The notes beneath the pieces are model-generated. The model was given only the letters and a program-made list of their open reading frames with translations. It was not told where the DNA came from and did not search any database. The position numbers and the translations under genes were made by a program. From Anthonomus grandis grandis (taxonomy: Eukaryota > Arthropoda > Insecta > Coleoptera > Curculionidae): DNA of 64,000 bases. Position 1 is the stretch's first letter. Each line of letters opens with the position of its first letter. The stretch covers positions 19,563,644 to 19,627,643 of the forward strand of contig NC_065548.1 of assembly GCF_022605725.1 (NCBI RefSeq), read 5' to 3'. Positions 9,669 to 21,275 of the stretch are shown one piece after another.

Positions 9669-12600
9669 ACAAAATTGTTAAATTAAATCTCCATGATCCT
9701 AAAGGGCACAAGATTAATCAGAAACCTTCAAAAACTAAACAGAAAACAGTGTTTTAATAATATTATTATAATATTATAGTAATAATTAGAGTTTATTAGT
9801 TAAGTCTTAGTTTATTTTTATGCTGAACTTGTAAGTTATTTTTAATAGTTTTAGTTTATGTTATTTGGTGTCTTATATTAATAATCTATTTACTGGTCAT
9901 TTTTTTTTAATTTCTCAATTATATGGATGCCAACTCTAAATATATGAGTCTGTGAAACAAATAGTTCTCCTTCTACCATTTAATATTAAACACACTACAG
10001 CTTAAATCCCAAAAAGTAATTGTTCGCTATATATGTAAGTGCATATACTTAACTAAAAACGTACTTTTAATTTAAAGTAGATATTCTGGTTCAGCTGCTC
10101 CTAGTTTAATCTTATGTACATTGCACTGCTAAACGCCCGTTTCGCCCAAATGGGCACTGGCAGTTAAAATATAAATTTCAAATTTATTCTGGGCTACGGC
10201 AGTAGACGACCATTTTAACGAGGTACATATTTATTAACAATTTTTCTTGAAAAGTACATTTAGCTAATTGCCCCCCAAGTTGCAATTAGGGAAAAAGCTT
10301 GCTTTTCGTTAAGGAATAATTTAAGGCATTTAACAAGTTTACAAATTTACTTAAGAAGCAGGTATTTTTTCCAGTTTTCTGTGATTTTTTAAAAGAATTA
10401 CAAGCAAGATAAAAGAAAGATTTCAATGCTAATAGTTGTAGCTCAAGTTTAACTTATTCCGATATTTTTTATTTCATTTTTAGAGACAATTGTTCAAAAT
10501 GATTATACTTTAATATTAATAAAAATACAACTATTATCGTTGTTATTGTCTTGTCCTTATCTAATTCTCCTTTGTAGAATACAGATGCTAAATTATTATG
10601 GGGCACTTGAATACAATTTGATAAACGATTATATATCAGTATAATACTGTAATTAATTGTACTTTAATAAACTAAATAACTGATTCCCCGATTACATGGA
10701 CCAATCATATAATTTTGGCTAATAAATGCGCTCCAGAGTACTAATAAAATAAACTGACGAATAAAGCTCCAAAGTGAGGTATGGAGACAAAAAATATTTC
10801 ACAACTTACATACTTTTCTACTAAATAATTGGAATCAACAAAACTACAGGTAGGCCCCCACAGTCGGCATAGTAAAATGTATCGCATCGTTAAAAAATCT
10901 TCGCAATAACCAAACTTCGGGATCGATTAACGTTCCTGCCATAAGCAAGACTAGGCACTGATAGCTAGATCTTTTCCCTGTCAGATTACATAGTTACCAC
11001 CTCTCAAAAGGCACGAAATTCGACTAGTTTCTTGTCTTCTAACTGAATACCGGCCCTTGAAATTCTAAACAAACTCAAGCAAGTATTGTGGATCACCCAA
11101 GTATTTGGAATAACCCAAGAATGAAGACTTCACAAACAATCTAAGTAACCTTTACAGCTTTCTTGGTGACACTAAACTTCTTAGATCAAAGTACCTCAGT
11201 GGCTTTTCCAAAGTTATTGGCTCCTGGTAACTCTCAGTGGGACCATATAGTTTTATCAGGCGAAGGCACTCCTATTTCTTAATTTTATCATAATAAGGCC
11301 GGCGAATAGAATAAGTAGTCGTTTTTCATCAATTTCGAACTACCTACCCTCCCGTTGTACTATCACTACTTTTTTCTTATTTAAGGCACGGCGGACATCG
11401 TCAGTCGAGATCTTTAAAATCTTTTCAAACGAATGCCACCATTTTTTAAAGTTTTTATTTACAAATTCCCTAAAATGTCGTTTAAAGTCTCCTTGACCTT
11501 CGTCGTTTTTTTCTGATTTTGTCTTACGATAAATTATTTATTTTCAAAAAGATTTTTCGTGCCCAATTGATACACTCCAGTTTAGGTTGACTTTATGGCT
11601 GCAATCGATGAGTCATTATTATACTAGTGATGTGTTATATATTTGTGTCTCACTTTTTCTTTTGGGAAATTTCGACCTAAAGGCTTCTTCTTTCGTTCTT
11701 CTCAAGTAGAGTTTACACTGCACATTAGTATAGCTTCTCGTGTCTTAATGTGCTTGATTTACCATTTTTTTATGTATAATTCATTTATCTGACATTTACT
11801 AAACTTCTTTTTCAAGACCTGTATTGGTAGTTTTGAGTTTATAAACATCATATTGGCTGATCTTCGTATAGTATAATTACCTTATTTCAATTGATTTCTT
11901 TTCTTCAGTAGAAATACCAAAAACAAATATGAAAACCTAAGTAAGCAACTTACAATTAAAAAAATTAAATGTGTTTGCATGATACTTAAACACGTGCGTA
12001 TACAGAAAAGAATATTTACTTTAAATCTTCATACTTGATCAAACAACTTCATTAAATAAACACAAGTGCACCAAGAGTAAATATAAAGCAGACATTTAAA
12101 TTGCTACCTGAAGTAATGCCTAAGAGGAGACAAATTTAAATATTCGCTTATGTTTTTACAGTTAGATAACAAATTACTCCTCATTATTTAACTTTTTAAA
12201 TAAGATTAATATCGAATTCACTACCTCCCAACCTTTGCTTAATTAAATTTAATTAAAACATTCTCTTCTGAAATATCACTTTAATATTATCTTCATATAT
12301 GTGTAAAGACATGCATCTAGTTGAACTCATTAGATATTAATCGTGTATTTCAAAGATGCCATATAAGTACCAGCTTCCCATGTATTTAAATAATACTTGA
12401 TGTTCCTATTTGACATCTCTAATTGCAAGTTTCTCAGCGAGGTAATTCCTACGAGGGAAGTATTTACATGCTTGGCTACTGAACCGTCCTAATGTGTATA
12501 TATTCCCACTATTATCATTCAGGTATAACGCTACAGAGAATATTGTATTATGGCTTAAAAATTAGTTTTAAATTTAGGAGATAGTGGGAGTAAGTAAGAA

Positions 12601-13886
12601 AAAAAATAAAAACTCATTTTCCCTTTTTTAATGTTTTGGTTTATATGAAGTTATCCTCAGGTATCTAGCTTAGCGGTTGTTTGCAGCAGTGTTGCTTTAA
12701 AAACACAAATGAGTTTAAATATAGTCTTAGTTATTCAGTGCTATTTTTCTAATAACTAAAACAATTTTAAAATCATAAAATATGAATCACTCTAATGATT
12801 CTATGCATGGGCTTCTTTTAATTGAATGTTAACTGACTTATTTGTTATTTGACATAAGATCATTTTCTTATACATATTTTTAAATGTTGTTTAATTTGGG
12901 CCTAATTTTTGCACTAGACTTGTTTAATTGCAAAAAAACTCTCGCCTTGAGAATTTTTTTTTTGAATTTTTTCCCGCCTTGAGAAATATAGCTGTTTAAA
13001 TTTGTATCATTGACAAATTCCAAATATTATTATAAATTCACATTGGCGGTATCAGAGGCAGATGGAGCGACTTGGATTTAGGTGATGCTATTTTGGTTCT
13101 TATTAAAATTCTTCCGAAAATACAAATATGTCTCGAAATGAACCCTATAATTCGATAAGATTTTTAATACCTGGCAATAGGAATATCAATGTTGTAAAGA
13201 AGGCAGCAGCAAAAATTTTGCGATTTGACTTAACTGACGTTTAATTGTGTTGTACTTGCTGCATTAATTTAAATTCTTGAGTTTTCGGCATTGATATTAA
13301 AATGGGTTAGAGTATTTTCTCATGATATATGTTGAAAAAGAGTCTAATTTAAGTGAAGTTAATGGTATGATGATCTAAATAAAATTTAAATTTTAACTAC
13401 CTAGCATTTAAAGCTCAAAATATATTAGTTCCTTTCAAATGTAAACTAATGTTAATTAATATGCTGATCATCAAATCAGGTTTGATAAGTAAAATAAGCA
13501 ATTATGTAAAAATATCTTCGCTTCATATGATTTCAGAATTACTGTGACTTTTTATTGGGTAGTAAGTAGCAAGAATGCAATAACTCTAAATGTTTATGGG
13601 ATCCTTGCTTGGAATATTGCTTAGCATCCTATTTATTTTCCGGGGGCTTACCATAAGCTTCGTACGTATAATATTGAGAATCCTACCGGCATTTGTTTGT
13701 ATTTTATATATATCTATAGGTATATTTTTACAACAAAGAACTTTGGCATATGGTTATATCCTACGAGATTTAGAACGCATATTATAAGAATTACTCACTA
13801 AGCATACTGTAAAATCTTGAGATATTCTACAAATTAATATGAATTTGGGAATAATTTAAACAAAATGACTACTGATCTGAGTAAGT
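9669..13886. other. Long AT-rich stretch without recognised genes
   Basis: No translation on either strand shows a family motif. Minor items are a palindromic GCCCAAATGGGC (about 10147) and a repeated CGCCTTGAGAA pair (about 12943 and 12973). The slightly GC-richer 10850-11330 has no open frame that I can interpret. Host regulatory DNA or old element DNA are both possible. Confidence 0.4.
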
Positions 13887-15130
13887 TCATTTAATAATTT
13901 TTGGTTTTAATGCAAAAGGCACTGGTATAGCGTTAAAAAATGTAACTGCTTCCTTAAGTTGTAAATTCACTTTAAATTTATTAAATGTACCCAATTTTGA
14001 GTCAAAAATATCTTTATATTTTTCTAATAAATTTGAAAGCTGGGTAGAAAAACCTGTTCCCCCTAATTTCATTGCGTACATACTATTATTTTCTATATTA
14101 TTTACAGAATAATTAATTTGATTATTTTGTTTACAAAATCCTAAATTTAACATAGATAAAGCATTTCTGCGAATTAGTGGAGGTCCTCCATTTTTAATTA
14201 CATAAGTTTTTCAGGAATAATTTTTATTCTTATAAATAATATTTAAAAGCAAAAAACCCAGAGGTTTAAATGTTATACCTACATAATCTGTAAGAGACAA
14301 ATCATTTTTATATAAATTGCAATGTTTAAAATGTTATAAATATATTTTTCTGAAATTGCAGAATGCGCAAAACCTGAATCAATTTCAAAATTAAGTGGAA
14401 TTTTTTCAGCATGGGGTTTAATATAAAATGGTTTAATGTTACCTGAATCCTGAATATTATTTACATCCAATTGCCTAATATTAAATATAGACTCCTCGTT
14501 GTCGAAGTTTTCTGACCGCTCACTATTTTGCTGCATAAAATGATTGCGGTTTCGTTTACACTGGGGCGCTAAATGTCCCTTTTCACCACAATTATGGCAC
14601 TTACAATTTTTATACAAGCACTGATTGGTCTTATGGTTTATACGGCCACACACTGAACACTTTTCCTTTTTTTCAGTAATTTTATGCGACTTAGATGCGA
14701 ATGTTGTGCTGGTTTCCTTGAATTTTGAAATTGCAATTTCCTCTCATTTACAAAAAAAAATTTTGAAAATAAACAGGTTCCTGTTTCACCTTGCCACTAA
14801 AATTTCCCCTCATGTCGTGCTCTAGGATTGCTGATTCCTTAGTTAATGCAAGTTTAACTGCACTATCAAACGTCAGCCTGGAAACTTTCTTCGAAGAGCC
14901 GATCCATGATTTTATCATCATTCATTCCAACAATAAATATGTCTCTCATAACTACCTGCAGCTCAGTTGAAAAATTACAGTTTGAAACCAAACTTTTTAC
15001 CTTAGCTTGCCAATCTTTGACAGATTCATTTGTTTGTCTTTTGGCGTTGTAAAATTTCAATCTTTCAGCAAAATGAAATTTTACTGGTGAAAAATGATTG
15101 GTAAGAATTTTCATTGGTGGAACTGTTCCG
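13887..15130 (-). pseudogene. Ty3/gypsy gag-protease-pol fragment
   Basis: Minus strand, reading right to left. 15114-14866 gives a gag capsid-like segment (HFAERLKFYNAKRQTNESV, then WQAKVKSLV). 14653-14279 gives CCHC zinc knuckles (CKCHNCGEKGHLAPQC) followed by a protease-like stretch (PLNFEIDSGFAHSAI; a DSG-type active site). 14153-13887 gives the pre-reverse-transcriptase linker (LLEKYKDIFD ... PVPFALKPKI). The order gag, nucleocapsid, protease, RT linker is the gypsy order. The three blocks lie in different frames or are separated by stops, and the copy ends abruptly before the RT core at about 13885 and before the gag start at about 15130. No LTR is attached. The knuckle and linker types suggest an insect gypsy lineage; the clade is not resolved. 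Confidence 0.8.
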
Positions 15131-16240
15131 TTTTCTCGCTAGAAATCTTATAACTTTACTAAAACAATTTCAAATTGTTACAAATGTTGATAATAAAATT
15201 GTAACGTCACCTGGATCTACTGCTGAGTTACAAGGATTGGATATTTCCCAAATGGATGAAGCTGACGGCAGAATACTTCTTCATGTAAAAGATATGGTTG
15301 CCAACGGATTCGAGTCAGTTCTGATCCGCTGTTCCGACACAGACGTAGTTGTTGTGGGAGTATCTCATATCCACGAGCTTCAAGATCACGGTTTAAAAAA
15401 GTTGTGGATTTTGTTTGGCAACGCATTAAAAAAAGATGTATTCCCGTCCACGAAATCGCAAATAAACTTGGTAGAGAAAAAGCAGTTGCGCTGCGTGGAT
15501 TTCACGGTTTTACAGGCTGTGACTCAACTTCCTTTTTTACATCAAAGGGTGCGTACTCTTATCATTATAAGAGAAATTGTTTTGATATAATGTGTTTTAG
15601 GTAAGAGAAGTGCCTGGTCTACTTGGAAAGACCCAGACATTACTTCAGCTTTTAAATGTTTGTCCTACCCCTCCAGCATCGATCAGCTGACTGATGCACA
15701 CATAAAAGCTCTATAAAAATTTACGATTGATATGTACGATTCACGCAGCGAAATAACCAATATCACCGAAGCCCGTCGTCACTTATTTGTCACTGGAGAG
15801 TGACAAATAAGTCCATCTCAGGGATACCTCCTACCGCTGGAGCCCTTTTAGAGCATATAAAATGCATTAAGTACCAAGCTGGAGAGATATGGGGACGTGC
15901 ACTGGAAGGCTCTATATCTAGCTGACCACCCCCAGAACAATGGGGGTGGAAGAGGCGAGAAGATGGTTCCCTTGAGCCAGTTTGGTCGCAGCTAGACTGG
16001 ATATGGGCATCAGTTAAAGAGCTGGATAGGTGTGGTTGTCGGTCTGGCTGTGACACAAATAGATGCTGCTGTAAAAAATATGCAATCCCGTGCACACCCG
16101 CCTGCAAAGTTTGCCACGGAGACTGCATTAATAAAACGTGTGTTTGTCAATTATTTTATCCTAATTATTGTATTCTAATACTCCTTTTTTATTTTTATAG
16201 AGGGAAGCAATGAAGATGAAAATCTCTAAATAGAAAATTA
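15131..16240 (+). pseudogene. Fragment of a multicopy metazoan gene family (GCDST motif, CXC-like tail)
   Basis: The translation starts near VTNVDNKIVTSPGSTAELQG and runs through DEADGRILLHVKDMV, IRCSDTDVVVVGVS, ELWIxFG-like, IPVHEIANKLG and FHGFTGCDSTSFFTSKG. It continues with AWSTWKDPDITSAFK, SEITNITEARRHLFV, IPPTAGALLEHIK and YQAGEIWGRALEG. I recognise this order from uncharacterised, often multicopy invertebrate proteins; function unknown, and the DTDVVV and GCDST acidic motifs hint at a nuclease-like fold. The tail (about 16030-16150) is cysteine-rich (CGCRSGCDTNRCCCKKY, then CTPACKVCHG), CXC/Tesmin-like. A 52-bp GT-AG intron at 15549-15600 restores the frame between SKG and KRSAW, so this is not a processed copy. 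Lesions: frameshift near 15404-15420, TAA near 15715, a palindromic insertion at 15781-15812 and a TAG near 15920. Confidence 0.65.
15781..15812. repeat. Perfect 14-bp palindrome with 4-nt loop inside coding sequence
   Basis: ACTTATTTGTCACT, GGAG, then AGTGACAAATAAGT. The second arm sits exactly where the reading frame of the GCDST-family fragment is lost, between the RRHLFVTGE and SISGIPPT blocks. It looks like a templated foldback insertion. Confidence 0.85.
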
Positions 16241-16733
16241 ATTAAATTAGTTGAGGAGGCAAGAAGGGGCGCATTTTAGGGGTGCCTGCCTACCTTCGTA
16301 GCACCCTCTAAGACCATATTTTATTTTAGTTGTGCCATAACTGGGATAAAATACCTATTATAACTAACATGTTTATAACTAATACGTGTGTCTCTAAAAA
16401 AAAAATTAGTTGGTAAACTTCCCTTTTAGGGGTTAAAACTTATTTTTTACTCCCTTTAGGACTACTAAAACTACTGTCAGTGTCTATTTACCAACCACAA
16501 GACTTTCTAACAGGGTAAATGCACGCTTACCTACGATTTGTAAAGAAATCTATTTAAATTTTCAGTAAGGGGTAGTTATTCTACTCATTTCTCCCCTAAG
16601 GGAAATTTTCGTAGGAACTTCGGGCCAGAATGATTATTTGGGTCTATAATAAACATGTACCAAATGTCTTGCTTGTATCACAATTTGCGGTTTTTTTCTA
16701 GCTACCGCTTCCACTAACCATCTATTGCATCCC
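16241..16733. other. No recognised feature
   Basis: Possibly the decayed downstream part of the gag relic that begins at 17570 on the minus strand, but I cannot support a protein motif here. Confidence 0.3.
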
Positions 16734-17570
16734 TTAAAGTTGCATAATTTCTGGCCTTACGATGGTTCTTAAATCGCGATTTCTTAAGCCGTTTGTAAAA
16801 GAGTTAATAGCGGTTTTTTCAATAACTTGCTTTAGAATGGGTACAGAATTTTCATCAACTGTCTGAGATAAAGTAAGATCTAGCATAAGCTGTTCAATTG
16901 TTTGCCAATTCCTGTATAGTCTTATTTTCTTGCTTTGCATTAACTAATAAAGTTGTTAGAGCAGTGGCCGACTGCTTAGTAAGTAAATGAATCTTAATTT
17001 CCCTAACTAACTCGTGTACCGTTGCGTATTGTGATTTTAATCTTAGTTTGGCATTTTGAGATAGTTAAACTTTTAAAACATATTTAATAAACATATCTTT
17101 TCCATTATTATCTAAGATTTCATTATAAAGTTGGATACCATCGATGAGCTGTTTGGTGGTAGCGTCAGTATCGTCCATGTTCGGTAATAATGAACAAGCT
17201 GTTTTTAAATCAAATTTTTCAGCCATGTTTAAAGGCTCTTGTACAAATGTTTCTTTAGTGTCAAATTTACTATCTATCGATGACTTATTTTTATCAATTT
17301 CCTTTAATCTAATTAATAGAGACTCCCTACGCAAACTAAAATTAGATTTAATATCTATATCTATTCTTTTAACATCTACTACTACTTGATTATCATGAAT
17401 GCCCTTATTAATTTATGTTTTATTTCCTCATACTTATTTTCTAAGCCCTTAAGCTCCTCTTGTAACTTTTTATTCCTATCTACTGATTCTCTACGAACCT
17501 GAGGTTCTTTTCTTAACTTAAGTTTAAATTGTATAATTCTATCCAACAGCTCAATAAATTCTGCGCTCAT
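16734..17570 (-). pseudogene. LTR retrotransposon gag relic (gypsy/errantivirus-like)
   Basis: Minus strand. 17570-17382 encodes a lysine/glutamate-rich coiled-coil start (MSAEFIELLDRIIQFKLKL). 17334-17065 contains EKFDLKTACSLLPNMDD and QLIDGIQLYNEIL. 16940-16734 contains QLMLDLTLSQTV and NSFTNGLRNRDLRTIV. The pattern, a coiled coil followed by a capsid-like helical domain with a final FxNGLR-type motif, matches gag proteins of insect gypsy/errantivirus-like elements by general resemblance. The blocks are in separate frames with stops between them. No nucleocapsid, protease or pol follows. Upstream lies a leader with gag-like scraps (17571-18206) and an LTR-like block, so this is the 5' end of one old, truncated copy. 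Confidence 0.6.
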
Positions 17571-18206
17571 TTGTCCTAAAACTTTTACATACTAATCAAA
17601 ATAATAATAATTAAAAGAGAAAAAAATATAAAAATATATTAGTAATAAAAATTAGCTTACTAAACGTTTTATGCTGTTCATCTTCCTGCTCTTGAAATTC
17701 AAACTTATCCCGTGGGGGTTGTTGTATGTAATGTGTTGCCATGTAACAATGTGTGCCATGTAAAGTTTTGGTTCATGGGTTGTTAATATTGACAGGTTGG
17801 TATCCCTCGTTGCGCCCTAGCCGCATTGCGCAACTGCTAGGAACGTTCCATCGGTGATGGCTCCGATGTGGAACAACCAGTTTTACCTTCTTACGCGATC
17901 TGCTGGCTTCTTGCAATCTCTCTTGCTATTTGACTTTTTAGTGCTGTTCTTAACCTTCTAAGACACTACCTAATACTAATGCTGCTACAGCCACAACTTC
18001 CACAACTTCAATTTAGGAAAGCCCAGTACTTGTACTTCCATTAGCCGTTGTACCTTCACTATTTCCTGACTGTGCGATTAATATTTCCTCCTTTACCTTT
18101 GACTGGCCTTTTCTCACTGTTGTTTGATCACTTTTCCACTTTTCACATTAATTTTTCTTTTTGACAAATTTTTAAAATTTAGCGCGACACGTAGGGACTG
18201 GCAGGG
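17571..18206 (-). other. 5' leader of the gag relic
   Basis: On the minus strand this contains short open pieces rich in K, R, S and T (VRKGQSKVKEEILIAQSGN at about 18115-18040; LKSQIAREIARSQQIA at about 17945-17900), broken by stops, that could be an earlier gag portion. TGACGACCCTGCCAGTCCC on the minus strand at 18212-18194 may be a degenerate primer-binding site next to an LTR end. Confidence 0.35.
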
Positions 18207-18720
18207 TCGTCATGTAATGTTGGGTTATTCCCATCAGGACAGGTTCGGGGGTAGCACTACGTGCCCTTATTAATTAAACACAACTTGTTCTGTTCATAGC
18301 TCGGAATATATATTCAATTAACGTTCATCAAAAATACAGTCGCCGAAATAGTCATGGTTATCAATAATTTAAGTACATTGAACCGATAAGTAATGCATAC
18401 ACGTATAGATCTACTTATTTCCTAATATATTATTATTGCAATTTTGGTGTATTATAATTTGGTATGGCTTGAAGGTGTCAATAGCCTCTTATATTATAAC
18501 AATGAATTTGTCGCAATTGCTTAGCTTAATTATTAAACATAAGTGTCCAATACAATACCCAACCCAACCGAAGCAAACGAATATAAGAATTGCTCAAGGT
18601 CTTTGTGAACTGACTGTCGATGAGTAAAATGCATATTTAAGTTCCATGCGTAAATGACGTATCGGTACGTCATGCGCGTACGTGACAAATTAGCATGATG
18701 TAGCGAACGTCATTGGTATT
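18207..18720 (-). mobile_element. Candidate 5' LTR of the gag relic
   Basis: On the minus strand the block ends ...CAACATTACA directly before the primer-binding-site-like sequence. It contains a TATA-like GAATATATATTCC near 18305-18317 and an AATAA-type signal downstream. The distal boundary is not defined by a clear TG end; about 18700-18730 is an estimate. Confidence 0.35.
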
Positions 18721-21099
18721 TAACGTGTTAAAAGTCAAATGCAGAAAATATTGTAATTTTTAATAAAAATCGAAAATCTTGAAAGACTTTGTAATGAGGT
18801 ATAATAGTCTGCTCTATCACCTCCCCAAGACTTGGTATCAACCTTCCAAACATCCTAAATATGTAGAATATAAAATACAGAATACAAAATCTAGGATGCA
18901 TAAGGTGCAAAATTCTTAAATTAGAGTTAATTTTGACATTCGAAAATATAATTTTATTAATGATTAAATTAAGGACTTAAAATGCTTTGTGATGATAAAA
19001 GTCTTATACTATTAAGCTAAAATATTTATAAACCTTTTAATCAATAATAATACTCTAAAATAGTTAGAAGCACCGTGAACTTAATAACAAAGAGCCATAA
19101 CTTTTTATTAAAATTCTACACATTTATTATTAGTAGTAAATCCTTAAGATGAGTGGGACTTTTCATTCATATGGAAAATAATGAAAGGAAAAGTGTGAAA
19201 TTCGCCACCCTTTATGGCTTTTAAGTATTTAATCTTTTACTTGACTTCAAAAACCATTTAGATTTTATCGCATTTTAGTGGTACAAATATACCGAACAAA
19301 GTCCCTTTTATGACGGAATTTATATGAAAATATCACCATACGCCTCCTTATTCTATATACGAGACGAGTATTTACGGGACTCTTATTTACGGGAAATTGA
19401 AGTTGAGCTATTAAAATGTAACACCATTTTACTCCTTTTCTTGTATAGGTACGTGCTTTTTTAAATTCAAGACCCTTTTTCCCATCAAAGGGCTGCAGAA
19501 TGGCTTGTTAAATCCCGATTTTCAAACGAAATTCGAGCTAAAGGTTCAAGAGACATTGTTTGCTTTATATCCTTTGATTTAGTGGACAATTGGGAACGAG
19601 ACTTGTTTTTTATTCGCTTGTGACCCGATTGAAAACTTTGATTTAACACAGTGGCCAAAAGAGGTTTCAGTTTTAAGCGGTTCATAAAAATAATACTTTT
19701 TATATATACGGACAAGTTTTAATTTAATTAATATTGAATAAAATATATAGGTCAAATAATTTCCTAAGTAAAAAAAATACTTTTTTCATACGAAAATATG
19801 TGACATACATTTTATATAAATTGCATCATTGTATTAGATTATATAGTCCTAGCAATTAATATATTTGACTTTTTTTTTAAGATATTATATCCGAAAATGT
19901 CAGTGAATGAACAAGTTCTAAAGAATTTACTAAGGAATTGACAGTTAATATAATTATTACTTAAGGGGCCCTGTGCACTAGTGTATCTTGTGACTATTTT
20001 CAACCAAAAGGCGCGAGCGTCATCTGTCGCCGGGGACTACATGCGAAAGATATTAAGAGAATCGATTATTAATTATGGCTGTGAAGGTGTAGAAATATAA
20101 CCTAAGATCTGTAACCAAACAATAAAATAAAAAATTCGGTAACCATGCTCAAAAATTTTCATTTTTTTTATGAGAGCTTTATATGCTTTAGTTCCTAAGT
20201 AATCTTAGAAAAAAATGTTTAGAGAAGCTAAATATGGAAACCTTCTTTTTTGGCTTTGATGCTTGAGCTAAAGGGATTGTGGGCTTAGGAATTCCAATCT
20301 TGACATATTCCTTACCTACTGAAATCGTTCTCTCTTTATTTTAACTTTTTTTCTGGACCCGTACCCAAACGTTTACTCAAAAAGGATGTGGACTATTTAT
20401 ATATCTGCTTTTTTATCCGTTTCTTTTATCGACATAAAAAAGGTTGTAAATGCTTTTACCTTTCAATTTGAATCAATAAATGCATCCTTTAGAACGTTCT
20501 AATTTATTTATTAAAATAGTTATCGTCATAATATTCATATATGCAGTCTTCTATAATTGTTTTCCTTTTTCTGTATGTATAACTTCTAAAGGAGCTAAAC
20601 CCCATAAAAAGGTTAGGTGTTAATTAATTTCTCAGAGAATTTAAATTAATTTTTGGATTCATTTTTCTTGCCCTCTCTCGGTATCCTGGCAGACATTTAA
20701 TGTCATAACCCTTATTTCGATAATAGTTTTTACCAGATGTAATCAAAAATTAATTTTCTTATTTTTGCGACTAAGTATAGTAAGTAAAATAGCGATATTA
20801 AGTAACTCACACGGTACATTAGGCTAAATGGACTTTCAGTGCTATTGCGCGTTGGGATTTAGTAACTTTTTTGTCGAAGTACAGGTTGATCCAGCAAATA
20901 AGCCATTGAGAATTAAGTTTTACTTTGTTGGGACTAAGACTTTTTTTGGTAATTAATAAAAATAAAAAGTTTTCCAATATATGAGGCTAAATATTTTAAC
21001 GCATTTTTTATATCTGGACCTTGGTCATTTTATTGTATTTTGTCTATAATTTGATTTGTCTGAAAACCATTAATTGAGCGACTCTTCGAAGATTAAAGT
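18721..21099. other. No recognised gene
   Basis: AT-rich. Around 19480-19620 both strands are open for 50-75 codons, but neither translation is recognisable. The GC-richer patch near 19975-20090 has no motif I can name. Confidence 0.35.
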
Positions 21100-21275
21100 G
21101 TATTAAGACTTTATCGAGTTCGAAAAAGCGTTTGATAAAGTATCGCATCAAAAATTTATCAAGACGCGGACATAAACTAGAGTTCCCAGACGAAGATATC
21201 CCCCTAATAAGAAATCTGTATGCAAATCAGAAGTCATTAGTATAAGCAGATCAAGAGGGGAGTCCGACAGGCTTC
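21100..21275 (+). pseudogene. Non-LTR (LINE) reverse transcriptase fragment, 5' piece
   Basis: The plus strand encodes FIEFEKAFDKVSHQKFI, the RT motif-A region with its catalytic aspartate context (FxxFEKAFDxV). After a frameshift it gives DIPLIRNLYANQKSLV and KRGVRQ, the start of the next RT block. The LINE reading is then lost at about 21275. Continuation (CILSPLLFNTYLE) is found 1.65 kb downstream, so the fragment has been split by an insertion. The motif wording fits LINEs whose RT carries FEKAFD...GVRQGC, but the clade is unresolved. Confidence 0.7.

Noticed and set aside
13590..13787. Hydrophobic 65-codon plus frame resembling a membrane peptide
   Set aside because: AT-rich DNA yields such leucine/isoleucine runs by chance; no promoter, homologue or neighbour supports it.
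15131..16240. Host single-copy gene
   Set aside because: Several stops, a frameshift and a foldback insertion are present and the family is multicopy, so a working gene is unlikely here.
19485..19715. Open frames on both strands, 50-76 codons
   Set aside because: Neither translation is recognisable and they overlap; evidence is insufficient to call a gene.
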